Assembly: GCF_003576645.1 (NCBI RefSeq)
Contig: NC_044917.1
Span: forward strand, 16,409,007-16,473,006
Length of the DNA: 64,000 nucleotides
From: Ipomoea triloba
Taxonomy: Eukaryota; Streptophyta; Magnoliopsida; Solanales; Convolvulaceae
Reading direction: 5' to 3'
The position numbers and the translations under genes were made by a program. Of this stretch, positions 1 through 12,848 are shown piece after piece. The notes below the pieces were generated by a model. That model did no database searches. It saw only the letters and a program-made list of their open reading frames with translations, and had not been told where the DNA came from. Within the stretch, counting starts at the first letter, position 1; every line of letters starts with the position of its first letter.

Positions 1-927
1 GAGGCGACTCCCGGCCTGAATTCTAGGCTGTCGAGGTCGTCCGGTCCTTCCACCCAGCCCTCCAAGCATGAGGAAACTTCTCCAGTCCAGAACTCACGTG
101 CTCGGACTAACCTGATTTGGTTACGCGTGGACGTGCCTCCCAGCGCTTCAATACTAAATGGGAGCATTAATGCCACCGGGTTCGCTTCGCACCTTACCCC
201 TCCCGCCGATTTGCAATTCCTAAGTACCCAGGATGTGACCGTGCTACAGGAGCAATATCTCAAACACATGCTAGAGGTTGGATGTTTACTTTGAAAATTT
301 ACTTATTTATATGCAGACGCTGCTTACTTTATTCTTATGCTACAGGCTATGCTGGAAGGACATGCCTTTCATACTCAGTGCGAAATAATTTGCACCAAGG
401 CCCTCGCAGAAAAGAGAAACCTTCAAGAGCTGTTAGCTGTAAGCAAAGATGAGTTGGGGAGACTGAAGGCAGAGCAGGTAGCATTGGAAGCTGAGCTGAA
501 GTAGGAGCAAGAGGATCATGAGAAGACTCATGCTACTATTGTAGCACTGAGGGAGTCCCATGTTATAGCCCTTAATGTTGCGGATGAGACCTACAAGCGA
601 TCTTCCAAGTTTAAGGATGATGCGAAAGATTATATTTGCACGATTGAGGGAACTAAGGAGTTTTTGAAAACCAAGGTGGGCCAAGAAGCAATTGAGGCAG
701 AATCTCAGGTCGCATTTGACCTTGGAATGTACACCATGCAACAATAGATTTATCCGGTGCTTTGCGAGAAAGATCCCAACTTCGATCCATTGGCTATGGG
801 CTTGCCAATGATGGATGAGAACCCCGACCCCGACGCCAAGGGTAAAAAAACTGCTACTGGTGATGTTGCTGCTAGTGACAGAGATTCGGTTGATGGAGAT
901 GCTGCTGCTGATTGCGAGATGTCTTAA
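1..927 (+). pseudogene. C-terminal part of a gypsy-associated coiled-coil protein (Transposase_28-like)
   Basis: Frame 1 is open from the window edge to 276. A GT-AG intron fits at 277-345 and leaves the frame in phase 0, and the second exon runs to a TAA at 925-927. Two in-frame stops (502-504 and 745-747) break it, so it is dead or heavily edited. The product is hydrophilic with a long Glu/Lys/Ala-rich coiled coil (GRLKAEQVALEAEL) and an acidic Asp-rich tail. This layout resembles the C-terminal half of the plant family named putative gypsy-type transposon (PF04195); that assignment is from memory. It lies tail to tail with the minus-strand gypsy pol that follows, which fits an antisense extra ORF of a Tat-type element. 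The start lies outside the window. Confidence 0.55.
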
Positions 928-954
928 TTATAACTTTATTGAAAATAATCTGGG

Positions 955-2078
955 CGGAACATGATTAATGTTACATTGAATCATCTTATTGATAGTATTT
1001 TGTTAAGTGCTCTGAGTTCCATATCCCATCGATCAATCTACCTCCTACGGTCATCAATTTATAAGTTCCTGGGCGAATAACCTCTTCTACTTCTATGTCG
1101 TAAGGTCCCTCTCATTTTTTCGCGAACTTGCCCCCTTCTAAGTTCTGGTTGGCTTCTCTCCTTCGCAACACGTAGTCACCTACTTGGATGTATCAGGGTC
1201 AGACCTTTGCGTCGTGAAAAGATTTTAACTGTCGACTGTAGTTCTCCATCCTGCAGAATGCAACTTCCCTTTTTTTTCATCTATGAAGTTGAGATCCACC
1301 CCTTGCTGGAATTCATTTCGGCTTGACTCATATTTCTCTACTCTCCTACTTGATACCACCACTTCTATTGGAGCTCTAGCTTCGAATCTATAAGTGAGGG
1401 CAAACTGCGTTTCCGGAGTGGCCCTCCTTGGCGTTGTGTGATAAGTCTAAAGAATATTGTCAAGCTCTTCAACCCACGCTCCGCCAACTACCTCCAACTT
1501 TCTTTTTAAACATCAAGGATAGTTCTATTCGCATTCTCCACCTGACCATTGGCTTGAGGATATGAGACCACTACCCGACTATGCTTAATGCCCCATTCTG
1601 ACAAGAACTCTGAGAATTCTCTTACTTCAAATTGGCATCCATTGTCGGTGATTACTTGAAGGGGAACGCCAAAGCGGCACAATATACTTTTTTCCACAAA
1701 TTTTTTGCACCTTGCTTCCGTGATGCTGGCAAGAGGTTCGGCTTCCACCCACTTAGTGAAATAGTCAACAACCACAATGATGTACTTCCGGCTTCCAGAG
1801 CCCGTAGGAAGGGCCCCCACCAAATCTATTCCCCATCTTGATAAGGGAATTGTTGTACTCACAAGAGTATAATTAGTTGCGGGCTGTCCTGGTAGCGTTT
1901 GAAACTCTTGACACTTAGGGTATCGCCCGGCGTATTCCGCGCAATCCTTCAACATATTTTGCCAGAAGAAGCCCATCAACATGATGCGATGAGCTATAGT
2001 GTACGCTCCCTGGTGCACGGAGCACACCTTTTCATGGACTTCCCTCATCATCAATTCTGCTTTGTTGGGGGTACACAC
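955..2078 (-). pseudogene. Tat gypsy integrase
   Basis: The open part (1506-2078) holds an H2C2-like zinc segment followed by the catalytic core. The DDE residues are visible in WGIDLVGALP, VITDNGCQFE and PQANGQVENANRT. In the zinc segment the CxxC pair reads RYPKCQ, so its first cysteine is replaced by tyrosine. Downstream on the minus strand (1505 to about 955) the C-terminal region continues with patches such as WTYHTTPRRATPETQFALTY and GTYKLMTVGGRLIDGIWNSE, interrupted by several stops. It overlaps the end of the preceding RNase H ORF by frame change. The enzyme would insert retrotransposon cDNA; this copy cannot encode a working product. Confidence 0.85.
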
Positions 2079-2664
2079 ACTTTAGGAGTGTGCCGTTATA
2101 AGACCGCTTATATAATATGTCATCTAGAATGATGTAGCTAGGTGCCCGTAACTTTTCCAACTTAGCATCTTGCTCGTCCATTGGTAGAGTGTCATCCTTC
2201 TTATATTTTTTAATGTGGCCAATCCAGCATGGTTTTGTAGTTTTCACGGGGCAAACCCACGAGACATCAATGCTTGAAGTCTCCAAATCTTCCAATCGAG
2301 CGATCTTGTGGATGTGGTTGGGGATTCTAGTGCTCAGCTTGGAGAGCATGTCAGCGTCAGCATTTTGTTTGCAGGGTACTTGGTGAATTTCATACCCCTC
2401 AAATTCGCGCAGGGTTTTCAACATTGCATCCTTGTATCTTTGCATACTACCTTTGTTGGCCTCATACTCCCCCTTGACATGACTGATTACCAGCTTAGAG
2501 TCACACTGAATACAAATTTTCTTTGGTCGTAGCCCTGTTGCTAACCGTAGCCCATTTAGGATGGCCTCATATTCTACCTCGTTATTGGATAGCTTGATGT
2601 AGAATCTTATGGCATAGTAGGCGCGGAACCCCTCTGGAGTGATGAGCACCACCCCCCACCGCAA
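2032..2664 (-). pseudogene. Tat gypsy archaeal-type RNase H and linker to integrase
   Basis: A 210-codon open stretch starts inside the RNase H fold: GVVLITPEGFRAYYAIRFYI, then NNEVEYEAILNGLRLA and CDSKLVISHVKGEYEA. These correspond to the conserved acidic residues of RNase H (E in the NNEVEYEA helix, D in CDSKLV, D in NADADMLSKL). The first catalytic Asp of the fold would lie just upstream, beyond the frame break. The C-terminal 90 residues are the linker leading to the integrase zinc region. RNase H degrades the RNA strand of the RNA-DNA hybrid during reverse transcription. Confidence 0.8.
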
Positions 2665-2758
2665 CCTTTCCTATTGGAAGAACCATCCATAGACAAGGTC
2701 CACCATCATCTATCCTCATTTTCGACCTGCTCCATCACCTCGTGAGCCGTGCACTCCA

Positions 2759-3866
2759 CTATAAAATCTGCAAGAGTTTGACCTTTGATGGCTGACCTCG
2801 GCCTAAATTCAATATCAAATTAGTTGAGGTGCATGGCCCATTTTGCCATCCTAGCGGAGTTGGCATTTCATAAGAAACTTCCCAACGGTTGATGCGAGAG
2901 TACATTGATGGGATGAGCTTAGAAATAGTGGGCCAACCTTTTTGAAGAGGTGCCGCAGCAAACCCCTTGCTCTTCTTCAGTATCTGGAAGAAGGGAAGGG
3001 ACCGCTCGACCAATCTAGACAAAAACCGACCTATGGCCGCAAGGCGGCCATTGAGCCTCTAGACCTCTTTTATGGACCGCAGGGGTTCCATGTCAAGATA
3101 GGTCTTCACCTTTTCTGGGTTTGGTTCTATTCCATTTCTGGTAACCATAAAACCCAAGAACTTGCCCCCATAAACTGTAAAGCTGCATTTCTTTGGGTTC
3201 AAGCGCAAATTAAAGTCTTTTATAATGGAAAATACCTCATTAAGGTCTTCGACACTAGAGGCGGCTCTGCGGCTTTTGACGATCATGTCGTCCACATATG
3301 CCTCCATTTTTTGCCCCAACACTTTTCTAAATAATTTGGCCACCGTTCGAGTATAAGTGGCGCCTGCATTTTTTAGGCCAAACGACATAACCAAGTAGCA
3401 GAATATGCCTTCTGGAGTGGTGAATGTAGTCTTCTCGACATCTTCATCATGCATGGATATCTGATGGTACCCTCAGAACGCATCCATGAAACTCATCAAT
3501 TCGCAACACGATGTCTCGTCCACCAGCTGATCTATGTTTGGCAGTGGAAATCGGTCCATGGGGTAGGCTTTATTGAGGTCTGTATAATCTACACACATTC
3601 TCCAGGTGGATCCCTTTGGGGGCTAAGACTACGTTGCTCAACCATTGGGGGTAATAGATTTCTTTAACATGCCCAGCCTGCGACAACACGGTTACCTCCT
3701 TTTTCACGAATTCCCTTCGTTCTTTTGACATGTATCTCTTTCTCTGTTGTACCAGTTTCTTGGTGGGATCCACAGCTAAATTATGGGTTATGATGCTTCT
3801 ATCAATACCTGACATGTCCTCTGGCGCCCATGCGAACACTTCTTTAAATCGTTGGATGACCTCCAT
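2759..3866 (-). pseudogene. Tat gypsy reverse transcriptase and connection domain
   Basis: Three frames together cover RT. The upstream segment (3570-3866) carries the N-terminal RT fingers region (YPQWLSNVVLAPKG). The middle one (3059-3454) carries FGLKNAGATYTR and the catalytic box EAYVDDMIVKS, with both aspartates intact. The downstream one (2759-3022) carries the connection region (FFQILKKSKGF). Segments 3455-3569 and 3023-3058 contain stops and shifts, so no continuous polymerase can be made. Order and motifs leave little doubt about identity. Confidence 0.85.
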
Positions 3867-4075
3867 TATCTAGGCTTTTAACTTTGGAGCTAAACTGGTG
3901 TCAATTTTTACGACTCTATCCGATCGAGCGGGAACAATCACTACGTCTTCCGTCTCAAATGTAGGCTCGGCGCGGGGCCTTGCCTCCTCCTCCTTCAACA
4001 CTCTTTTTGCAATCGTGTCGACCTGCAAATCTTTATGACTAATTCTCTTACAAGCTTTGATGTAACAACTGCGAG

Positions 4076-5175
4076 TAGAGCTGTCAAAATAGGTTGGGCC
4101 CGTTTACCCGTGTTTTTAGATGGGTTGGGTCGGAGAAACCCCAACCCGTCCCGTATTCAATCTTGCCCGTTTAACCTGCATTTTTACGGGTTAAATAGGT
4201 TGAACCCGTATAACCCACAGGTTGGCCCGTATTTAATTATTATTAAAAAAAAACATAGGCAAACAGTAAAGCCGTAAGGCACTAACTCCACTAAGGCATC
4301 CCTTATTAATAATATATTATATTATTGATTTATTTATTACTTTATACCTAAAAATCTAAAATCCCTAATTTTTTTTTGAAAACAATCTAAAATCCCTAAT
4401 TAGATTTGATTATTCCACTTTGTCTCCTACACTACTTTGCTGCTACTTCACCTCCTCCCTCCTCAAGGACCTCAACCAGCAATCTGTTGGTGGTGCTACA
4501 AGAGCAAGACGAGGAAGACGCCGGCGGCGCTACTCTTGTCTCGACTGCGTCACTGCTTTGTTGACGGGAGACACCGTGACGGCGATGACGACGAGCCCTG
4601 TTCCTCAACCGCGAGTCCAAGACCAGCTTTGCTCTGCCACCGCGACCAGCCCTGCTCCACTAGTCAGCCACCGCGAGTCCGCGACCTGCCCTGCTTCGCC
4701 ACCGCGACTGTCGGCTACGGTATTGCTCCAGTTGCCTGTTCCACTGTGTTATGGACTTGTAGTAATTTATATATATATTTTTATTTTTATGATTATTGTT
4801 AATGAATAAGATGAGGTTGTGAATTTTATTGTGATTTACTGAACAAGTAAATATGATTTGGTGGTTGTGAGCGTTGTGATTTGGTGGTTGACTTGTTGTT
4901 GGGTGTTTCACACTGTTTTTTTTTTTTTTTTTGGTGTGAGAAAACTGTTGTGATTAACTGTGAATTGTAAATTGTGATTAACAATGAAATAAACCATTCC
5001 AAAACATATTTTTTAGTTTAAAAAAATACGGGCTAACGGGCTGGCCCGTTAGCCCGTAAACCACGGGTTGGGTTGGGATTTTCCCAACCCGTATGAAAAA
5101 CGGGCCGGCCCATTTTTCCCCAACCCGTGACGGGCCAACCCGTATGGGCCGGGTTGGCCCGTATTGACAGCTCTA
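4076..5175. mobile_element. Non-autonomous hAT element, 1.1 kb
   Basis: The element begins TAGAGCTGTCAA and ends TTGACAGCTCTA, a perfect 12 bp terminal inverted repeat. It is flanked by the 8 bp duplication ACTGCGAG (4068-4075 and 5176-5183), the target-site length of hAT elements. Both subterminal regions are rich in short CCCGTT/ACGGGTT words in both orientations, as expected for transposase-binding repeats. No transposase is encoded; short ORFs inside (4420-4809) have low-complexity composition and I do not regard them as genes. It sits in the protease-to-RT interval of the Tat element, so it is younger than that element. Confidence 0.92.
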
Positions 5176-5575
5176 ACTGCGAGCTGCTCTTTGATCCCCC
5201 TCTCACCATCCTTATTCCATTCGGAGTGGGAAACTTCATACATAAGTGCTCCATGGATATTATCGAATTGAGGTCCTCCAAAGCCAGCCTCCCTAGTATG
5301 ATGTTATGTGCACATGTGAGTCTTACCAGGATGAACTCCATGTCCAGCTTGCAGACACTGTGACTCGTGCTTATCTCTACTAGCAAGATCACGGATCCCT
5401 CCGTCTCTATTGAGTTCCCTGTAAATTTAGAAAGTCGGGTTCGTATCTCTTTGAGCTGGCTCCTAGGTAGCCCCAATTTGGTGAAGGCATCGTAGTACAT
5501 CACGTTGACTAAGGTCCCAGTGTCTACTAGTATGCGATGTACTATGGTGTCGTTGATATCCATCTTGATCACCAA
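5176..5575 (-). pseudogene. Tat gypsy aspartic protease (retropepsin)
   Basis: The conceptual product contains HRILVDTGTLVNVMYYDAF, the retropepsin active-site region with DTG, followed by a beta-rich stretch and HNIILGRLALEDL, the usual ILGR flap-distal motif. The frame then runs into the hAT insertion at 5175, which separates it from RT. The protease normally processes the gag-pol polyprotein. The DTG triad is intact, but the surrounding polyprotein is not. Confidence 0.8.
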
Positions 5576-5929
5576 CGCGTCTCGATGAGGTAATGGACCC
5601 TCCGGGAGGTCATCATCAGAGAAATGATGGCCTCCCGCTTATGTTTTTTTCCTCTTGGAAGGCTTACCACCTCCCATATGTATAACTAGCGACTCCATTT
5701 CTTTCTCTCGGTCGGCGTGTCTCTTCTCGCGGGCCCCCCCATAAATGAAGTGTATGGTTTGCTTCTTGTCTTGCCTGGGATCCACCGATTCTTTTTCCAC
5801 TTCATCTCACTCTATTATCTAGTCATGCTCCCTCTTTCTAGTATTCGAGATAGATGGTTCAGAGCCATTATCCTTCCACCAAAACATTTTTTGGTGGGTT
5901 GTGAGGCTGCTACTGACCAGATCACTTCA

Positions 5930-6806
5930 CAAATTGTTTGAAATAGCCCTTCTGGATAAGCTCTTGGATTTTTCGCTTTAACACATTGCACTCATCTGTG
6001 TCGTGGTCGACCTGCCTATGGAATCTACAGTACTTGGTCTGGTCTACGTTTAGAGAGACTTTCATGCATTATGGTGGAAATTGCATGATTCATATTTCCT
6101 CCGCTTGACTTAGAATCACGCTAACCGGATGAGTGAGCGGCGTCAAGTATCGCAGTGGGATGAGACGATGCTACGCATCCCTTCCCTTCTTTGTAGATGA
6201 CTGGTTTGGGCATGGTGCCTGGTTGGTCGAACAAACTTTATCAGGTCGCCCACCCTCCTGCCTTCCTCCTCATCTTTCTTCTTTCTATCAGGCTCCTCTA
6301 CCTCAGCATATCGGTTGGTTGTCCTCATTAGCTCCTTATAGGAGCGTGGATTGTGGGCGTTCAACTGCCTTTGAAAATCTTCTGACCTCAATGCTTGGAT
6401 GAATATGAGGATTGCCGCCTTCGAGTCAAAATCGTACACATTGTTGACCTATTTTTTCTAATTTGCTCAAGATTTCCCCTCTATCTTGCTTTACTCCACA
6501 GAGATGTAAGAATGGTTTTTTATGTTGTATATTTCCAGAGAAATAATTCAGGAAATTCTTGGACAGCTCAACAAAGTAATGTCTCCGTGCAATGTAGACA
6601 AGAACGCTTTGCACGCGGTGGCGTCGCTTGTCCCGATCATCACAAGCGCGACCTCCGCCACGATTGTTGTTTAGTTGGCTACGAAGATCACCCTCGCAGC
6701 GATCTCCCACACGGTTGCTGTTGAGCTGCTCCCGAAGATCACCCGAAGCGTGGCCATTGTTCAATTGACGGAAACCATGAGAGCTGCTAGATCCTGATCG
6801 TGCCAT
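5930..6806 (-). pseudogene. Tat gypsy gag
   Basis: The ATG at 6806 opens MARSGSSSSHGFRQLNNGHA, then two SGDLREQLNSN-type repeats. Compared with the intact gag at 49568-51142 it has lost the middle segment and jumps directly to ELSKNFLNYFSGNIQHKKPF. A frame change near 6430 leads to DFDSKAAILIFIQALRSEDF and the Lys/Glu-rich linker. Further down (about 5940-6060) stop-interrupted sequence still shows YCRFHRQVDHDTDECNVLK, the zinc-binding region that the gag-only element lacks. Gag would form the retrotransposon particle and bind its RNA. Confidence 0.85.
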
Positions 6807-6851
6807 CGTTAGTGATAAGCTAGGTGGTTGTAATTTGTGAAGCCTACCTCA

Positions 6852-7040
6852 GCTCCCAACAAGAACACCAATGACGATAATTATGTTACCAATGTATATT
6901 TATGTATTGATCAGTACAATAGTTCGGTATAGTGAGTTCAGTACAATAGTGTTTGTGTGTAATAGAATGTCCCCCTCCTCTATGATAGGGTTCTTCTTAG
7001 CCTATAATGGGTAGAAAAATGACGGTCAAATTATTAAATC
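6852..7040 (-). other. Primer-binding region and 5' LTR remnant of the Tat element
   Basis: On the minus strand the sequence reads ...CGTCA then TTGGTGTTCTTGTTGGGAGC. This matches the layout of the gag-only element, where the LTR ends CCGTCA and is followed by TTGGTGCTTTCATTGAGAGC. The LTR therefore ends at about 6872 on the plus coordinate and extends to the right. I could not find its other end; 7040 is a guess. Confidence 0.5.
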
Positions 7041-7273
7041 AAATGGATGGTTCAGATTGTTTAGATTTATATTTTCCTTGAGATTTCCTAATTCATACTT
7101 AATTGTATGATTATCCCCTTAAATTTTTCGTTAAATATTCTCTTCTCCGTTAAGATTCCGTTTAACTTTTAACTTACTCATTAATTTTTATAAGAAAGGT
7201 CTTAGGTTCGAATCTCATACCAATCAAAATTGGCATAATTGTTGCAAATATACTACGAATATATTAGAGTATA
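7041..7273. other. AT-rich stretch, no gene; possible SINE-type B box
   Basis: No coding signal. The words GGTTCGAATCT near 7206 resemble a pol III B box of a tRNA-derived SINE, but I see no clear A box or poly-A tail, so this is only a hint. Confidence 0.3.
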
Positions 7274-7473
7274 CTAGTATTTTCTCTTGTGCGTTGCACG
7301 AAAAAAGATTTTCTATAATATGTTAAGAATATTTAGATCGATATACAATTATGTAAATTATAACATCGAATATTAAATAGTGCAATTGAATAATTGAGTT
7401 TGATCGATTATGTTTTCTAATGTTATCATTGGTTGAATTTCAGAAAATAATTGTTCAATTAATAGCCAATAAC

Positions 7474-7476
<3 letters not shown>

Positions 7477-7513
<37 letters not shown>
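7477..7513. repeat. (TA)n microsatellite
   Basis: A pure alternating TA tract of about 37 bases, in AT-rich Helitron-derived DNA. Confidence 0.95.
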
Positions 7514-7517
<4 letters not shown>

Positions 7518-7917
7518 CTGGTAATGTTTATGATTTGTATTAATTGGGCTAATTATCTCGGTGTCTAGCAACTCAGTTATAGAAATTATTTGTACGAATG
7601 ATATATTTTCTATGTAGAAGATATATAGCAATTTTTTCATCTTTGTATAAAAAGAAAACATAATATAACTGTTTGGAATTACACATTATTGAAAACCTTT
7701 TTCTAGACGATATTGGTAGTATATTAAATATTGTTATTGTAAATTTTTATACTTATTTTACATCACTAATGAAGTAAATTATCCATAATTATAGTTTTTT
7801 AGTGTTCTATTTTAGAATTACTGGAGTAAATTATCCAGGACCTTAGTACTTCATTGATTATAAGATATTTCTAAAGCAGGTATGTATAGATTAACTCTTC
7901 TTTCTTTTAAGTGATAA

Positions 7918-7984
7918 AAAAATTTCTTCAAAATTGATTTTCATTCCTTATTCTATTTTATTTATTGATATTTTTAATAGACAC
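7918..7984. repeat. Direct repeat flanking an insertion, left copy
   Basis: About 66 bases beginning AAATTTCTTC and ending TTTTTAATAGACAC recur near 9680-9744 with few differences. The two copies bracket the 5S-like LTR piece and the copia gag. They are far too long to be a retrotransposon target duplication, so they more likely reflect a nested Helitron copy or an unequal exchange. Confidence 0.7.
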
Positions 7985-8290
7985 TGTTGGGCGTCGGCCA
8001 GGTTGGCCGAGTTTAGCCCCTGCTCGATTCGAGACGTGGTGATGTGGCTTATCATGGAGGGATGTGGTTAAATGGTTAATGTCCACCTACCTATCACCAA
8101 TTGGTTTTAAGTAGAATATGACAACCAGATAGCTAAAAAACTCTGTAGTTAAGCGTGCTTAACTTCCGGCCATCACGAGATGGGTGCGTGCTTAACTTCC
8201 GGCCATCACGAGATGGGTGACCCCTTGGGAAGTCCATGATAGACAACATTAGCCTGCGGATTGAAACCGAGAGGTAAACGATAACAAGAT
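7985..8290 (+). mobile_element. LTR fragment containing 5S rRNA-like sequence (Cassandra-like TRIM)
   Basis: The fragment starts TGTTGGGCGTCGG. Inside it, CTCTGTAGTTAAGCGTGCTT matches the 5S rRNA A-box region and GATGGGTGACCCCTTGGGAA matches the 5S C-box region. 5S-derived LTRs carrying such internal pol III boxes are the hallmark of Cassandra TRIM elements in plants. A second, diverged fragment of the same family lies inverted at 44325-44537. The 33 bases 8153-8185 are repeated exactly at 8186-8218. The right boundary is not sharp. Confidence 0.65.
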
Positions 8291-8319
8291 AAAGCTGAAT
8301 GCCCAAAGTTTCAACAAAT

Positions 8320-8501
8320 CTGGCACTATATTTGTCCAGAACTCGCCTGACCGCAACCTCTGCCACCGCCCCACTGCTGTCGGCTAGAACCACCACGCCA
8401 CGACCGGCCTCTGGCACTATATTTGTCCAGAACTCGCCCGACCGCAACCTCTGCCACCGCCCTGCTGCTGTCGGCTAGAACCACCACGCCACAACCGGCC
8501 T
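8320..8501. repeat. 91 bp tandem duplication
   Basis: The segment beginning CTGGCACTATATTTGTCCAG at 8320 is repeated from 8411 with a few substitutions, so it is not a fresh copy. It lies at the 3' side of the dead copia gag. Confidence 0.85.
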
Positions 8502-8502
8502 C

Positions 8503-9237
8503 CTCCTTCGCGACCGCGCTACTATTAACCAGAGCGGTGGTCAGAATCAGAACTACCACCACGTTGCTGGCCTCCCCACTGAACTGCAAATGCCGTCACC
8601 GGTGGAGCCGCCACAAAGTCATCGGCAGCTATGAACTCCTAGGACCCAAGGAGATCCGCGAGCTCCTGGAGTATGACAGGTCACCCACGAACCGCCAAGG
8701 AAGCTGTAATTCCCCGGAACTCAAGTCGGAGGCCCCGGAAGATATAGAGATTCATCTCCTCAAGCGAGACCTCCCGACCGGCGAGAGAGAGGTCCTCGAC
8801 AATGAGCCGTGCGCGACTGAGATAATATGCAGTGGAAGAATCTCCCTGGCGAAGGCCGTGTAACTGACTAAGAAGGTGCAATTGCCAGGAGTGAGAAGCA
8901 AAAGCCAACGACTGCTCAACGGGATCCCAGACTAATCTTGGTGAACTTAGGTCGCATATGCTGGATTCGATAGTCGAGTCGCACCTTCGGACGCTTGTGG
9001 AAGCAACGCAGGCGGGGCAGGATTAGACCCATTAACAAAACTAAGCAAGTCGTGGCTGCGAAGAAACGGTATTACTTGCATACGCTAAAACAAAAAATTC
9101 CGGTGGGTAAGCTTAATACTGATGAAGTGATGCGCAGAGGAAAGCGAGGATACGACAGGCGAAACCGTAGACCCCGAAGCAACATCGGAAACGGTCCGTT
9201 CGGAAGAATTAATAGAGTTGTTATGATCAGCCATGGG
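8503..9237 (-). pseudogene. Copia-type gag relict
   Basis: An ATG at 9237 opens MADHNNSINSS and runs through HRNFLFxRMQVIPFLRSHDL, the N-terminal pattern of plant copia gag, with stops. After a frame change it continues at 8908 as SWQLHLLSQLHGLRQGDSST and LEEMNLYIFRGLRLEFRGI, the UBN2/Retrotran_gag region. The zinc knuckle and pol are absent. A degenerate Met-tRNA primer site (GGTATCATTGCT on the minus strand, 9254-9265) and LTR-like sequence (about 9267-9410) lie just upstream, so this is the 5' part of a copia element. Confidence 0.75.
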
Positions 9238-9266
9238 ATCATAAGGAAACCCTAGCAATGATACCT

Positions 9267-9410
9267 GATGAGAACAATTGTATAATATTCAGAGTTCTTA
9301 AACCTTAACTGTACAAACTACATAGGTATATATACTAAAGGAATCATAGATATACTGGGACAGAGACTTATACTATGACTCAACTATATAGTGTCCTAAT
9401 AGTGTAGACT
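9267..9410 (-). other. Probable 5' LTR remnant of the copia gag relict
   Basis: Sequence between the degenerate primer site and the Helitron repeat. It begins TGATGAGAACAATTG on the plus strand. No matching second LTR was found, so the assignment rests on position only. Confidence 0.4.
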
Positions 9411-10777
9411 TATTGGAAACAATATTATCAATTAATATATATTATTTAATATCCATATAACATTTTTTACCAATTAAGCTTTATTAATTATTTTACCAAT
9501 AAATTATGTAATTAATATTAACAAAAGTTTGAACAGGATAATTTGGGTGGAGGATTTTACTTTTATATATAGTATAGATTAATAATAAGAGAATAGAATT
9601 AATATGAATAGAATAGAATTAATAGAATATATAGATTAATTAATTTATTAGTGTATACTAAATTTATTGAATATTAAATATATTTCCTCAAAATTGATTT
9701 CATTCCTTATCCTATTTTATTTATTGATATTTTTAATAGACACTATTTAAGAATGAATATATTCTATATTTATTGTTCATATATCAATTTCTTGATCGCG
9801 ATCCCCTAGCATATTCTTAAAATATTATAATTATTACACATAATAATTTATTGGAACTTGATATGCGTGTGTTAATAACGTATTATTGCTGTTCTTAAGG
9901 TGAATTTGCAAAGAATAATGTAAATGATTATTTCCTTATTAGTGTAGACTTATCGGAAATAATATATTACCAATTAATAGATATTATTTAATTTCCATAT
10001 AACATTTTTTTTACCAATTAAGCTTTATTAATTATTTTACCAATAAATTATGTAATAATTAATATTAATAAAAGTTTGATCGGGAAAATTTGGGAGGATG
10101 ATTTTACTTTTATATATAGTATAGATTATTCAAAAGTAAGTACCCTACTTTATTACTCTTATTAAATTAAATAAATTAATAGTTACAACAGCAAACAATA
10201 ATACATATGCCTTTCTTTAATTTATAATTCGATGCCTACAATGCCTTTATCCAAAAAAATATTCATTATTAAAAAATTTTAAAATAGATATAATTTCATT
10301 AGTTATATTGTCTATATTTTCTACATGCAAAGATTACTTACCTTCAAATTTATTAATTAATTATATTCATTACATTGTTCATTGTTTTCTTTTTACACTA
10401 TCTTGTAATTAAATATCAAAGTTATACTACAAAATAATGTTATATATTTATTTACCAAGTATTATGTTAATAACATGGAAGAAATAAAAAAAAAACAATT
10501 TGAAGTCAATCATATTAACTACTTAGGGAGAATTTGTTGACAAAGAAGACATTCAAATAACTCAATAAATTGATTTAAAACTCATTATTAAAAATGTCAA
10601 TGTAGGGCAATAGAACATTGCGACACAATTAATGCATTGAAAAGATGTTGAAACTACAACATTGTTGGAATCAATCTTTCAAATTCAGAAAATGACGAAA
10701 TTTCAAAAATAGTTACTGTTGCAGCATTCATTAATTTTGTATGTAAAATACTTATTGTACATTATTTAAATATATTA
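9411..10777. other. AT-rich intergenic DNA
   Basis: Contains the two near-duplicate Helitron 5' segments (9400-9578 and 9940-10125) and otherwise AT-rich sequence without coding signal. The last bases TATTA (10773-10777) are the left target duplication of the Sirevirus-type element. Confidence 0.8.
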
Positions 10778-12562
<1,785 letters not shown>

Positions 12563-12577
12563 ATTTCCCCCTTTTTG
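12563..12577 (-). other. Polypurine tract of the Sirevirus-type element
   Basis: The minus strand reads CAAAAAGGGGGAAAT directly before the 3' LTR, the position and composition expected for the plus-strand primer of reverse transcription. Confidence 0.85.
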
Positions 12578-12848
12578 ATGATGCCAACACCTATACTTAC
12601 TCTATGGCTGATTTAAACGATAATATACTTTGATTTTATTTTCAGCACATATTGTAAGTTTGACGAAAATTTTCTAGACCTGCTAAGATATAAAACTCAC
12701 GCAACACCCCAGCAAAAGATATATATATTATTAAGCTCAAAGGAATGTTTACAAAGGAGTTTTAACTTAGCAGAAACATGAGAGGAAATAAGAGCAACAT
12801 TAATAGACATATAAGAATGTATGATGATGAGGAGTGGTCCACGAGAGC

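Larger units (their letters stand above)
928..6872 (-). mobile_element. Decayed Ty3/gypsy element, Tat lineage
   Basis: Reading the minus strand from 6872 down gives a primer site, gag, retropepsin, RT with YVDD, RNase H, a zinc-binding segment and a DDE integrase: the Ty3/gypsy order. The RNase H segment with NNEVEYEAILNGL is of the archaeal-like type typical of Tat elements. All domains are broken by stops or frameshifts, and a hAT element interrupts the protease-RT linker. The gag is closely related to that of the gag-only element at 49077-52912. A 3' LTR is not seen before the convergent gene fragment at 1-927, so the far end of the element probably lies to the left of the window. Confidence 0.85.
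7274..10125 (-). mobile_element. Helitron-derived block (minus orientation) with nested insertions
   Basis: The left end reads, on the minus strand, a GTGC-loop-GCAC hairpin followed by ACTAG and host T: the Helitron 3' terminus. The same 3' end family occurs at 43700-43809. The right end at 10125 reads A then TCTATACTATATATAAAAG on the minus strand, a plausible Helitron 5' terminus; an identical terminus lies at 9578. About 180 bp next to each (9400-9578 and 9940-10125) are near-duplicates, so either two related Helitrons are nested or one has a partial duplication. No helicase gene is present. Confidence 0.6.

Noticed and set aside
4420..4809. 129-codon ORF inside the hAT element
   Set aside because: Low-complexity Thr/Ser/Arg-rich, no hAT dimerisation or catalytic motif; non-autonomous element.
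8150..8240. A functional 5S rRNA gene
   Set aside because: Only the A-box and C-box regions match; the rest is interrupted, and it lies in an LTR-like context.
8133..8863. ORFs of 87-146 codons around the 5S-like LTR piece
   Set aside because: They are created by the 33 bp and 91 bp duplications and by the complement of the copia gag relict.
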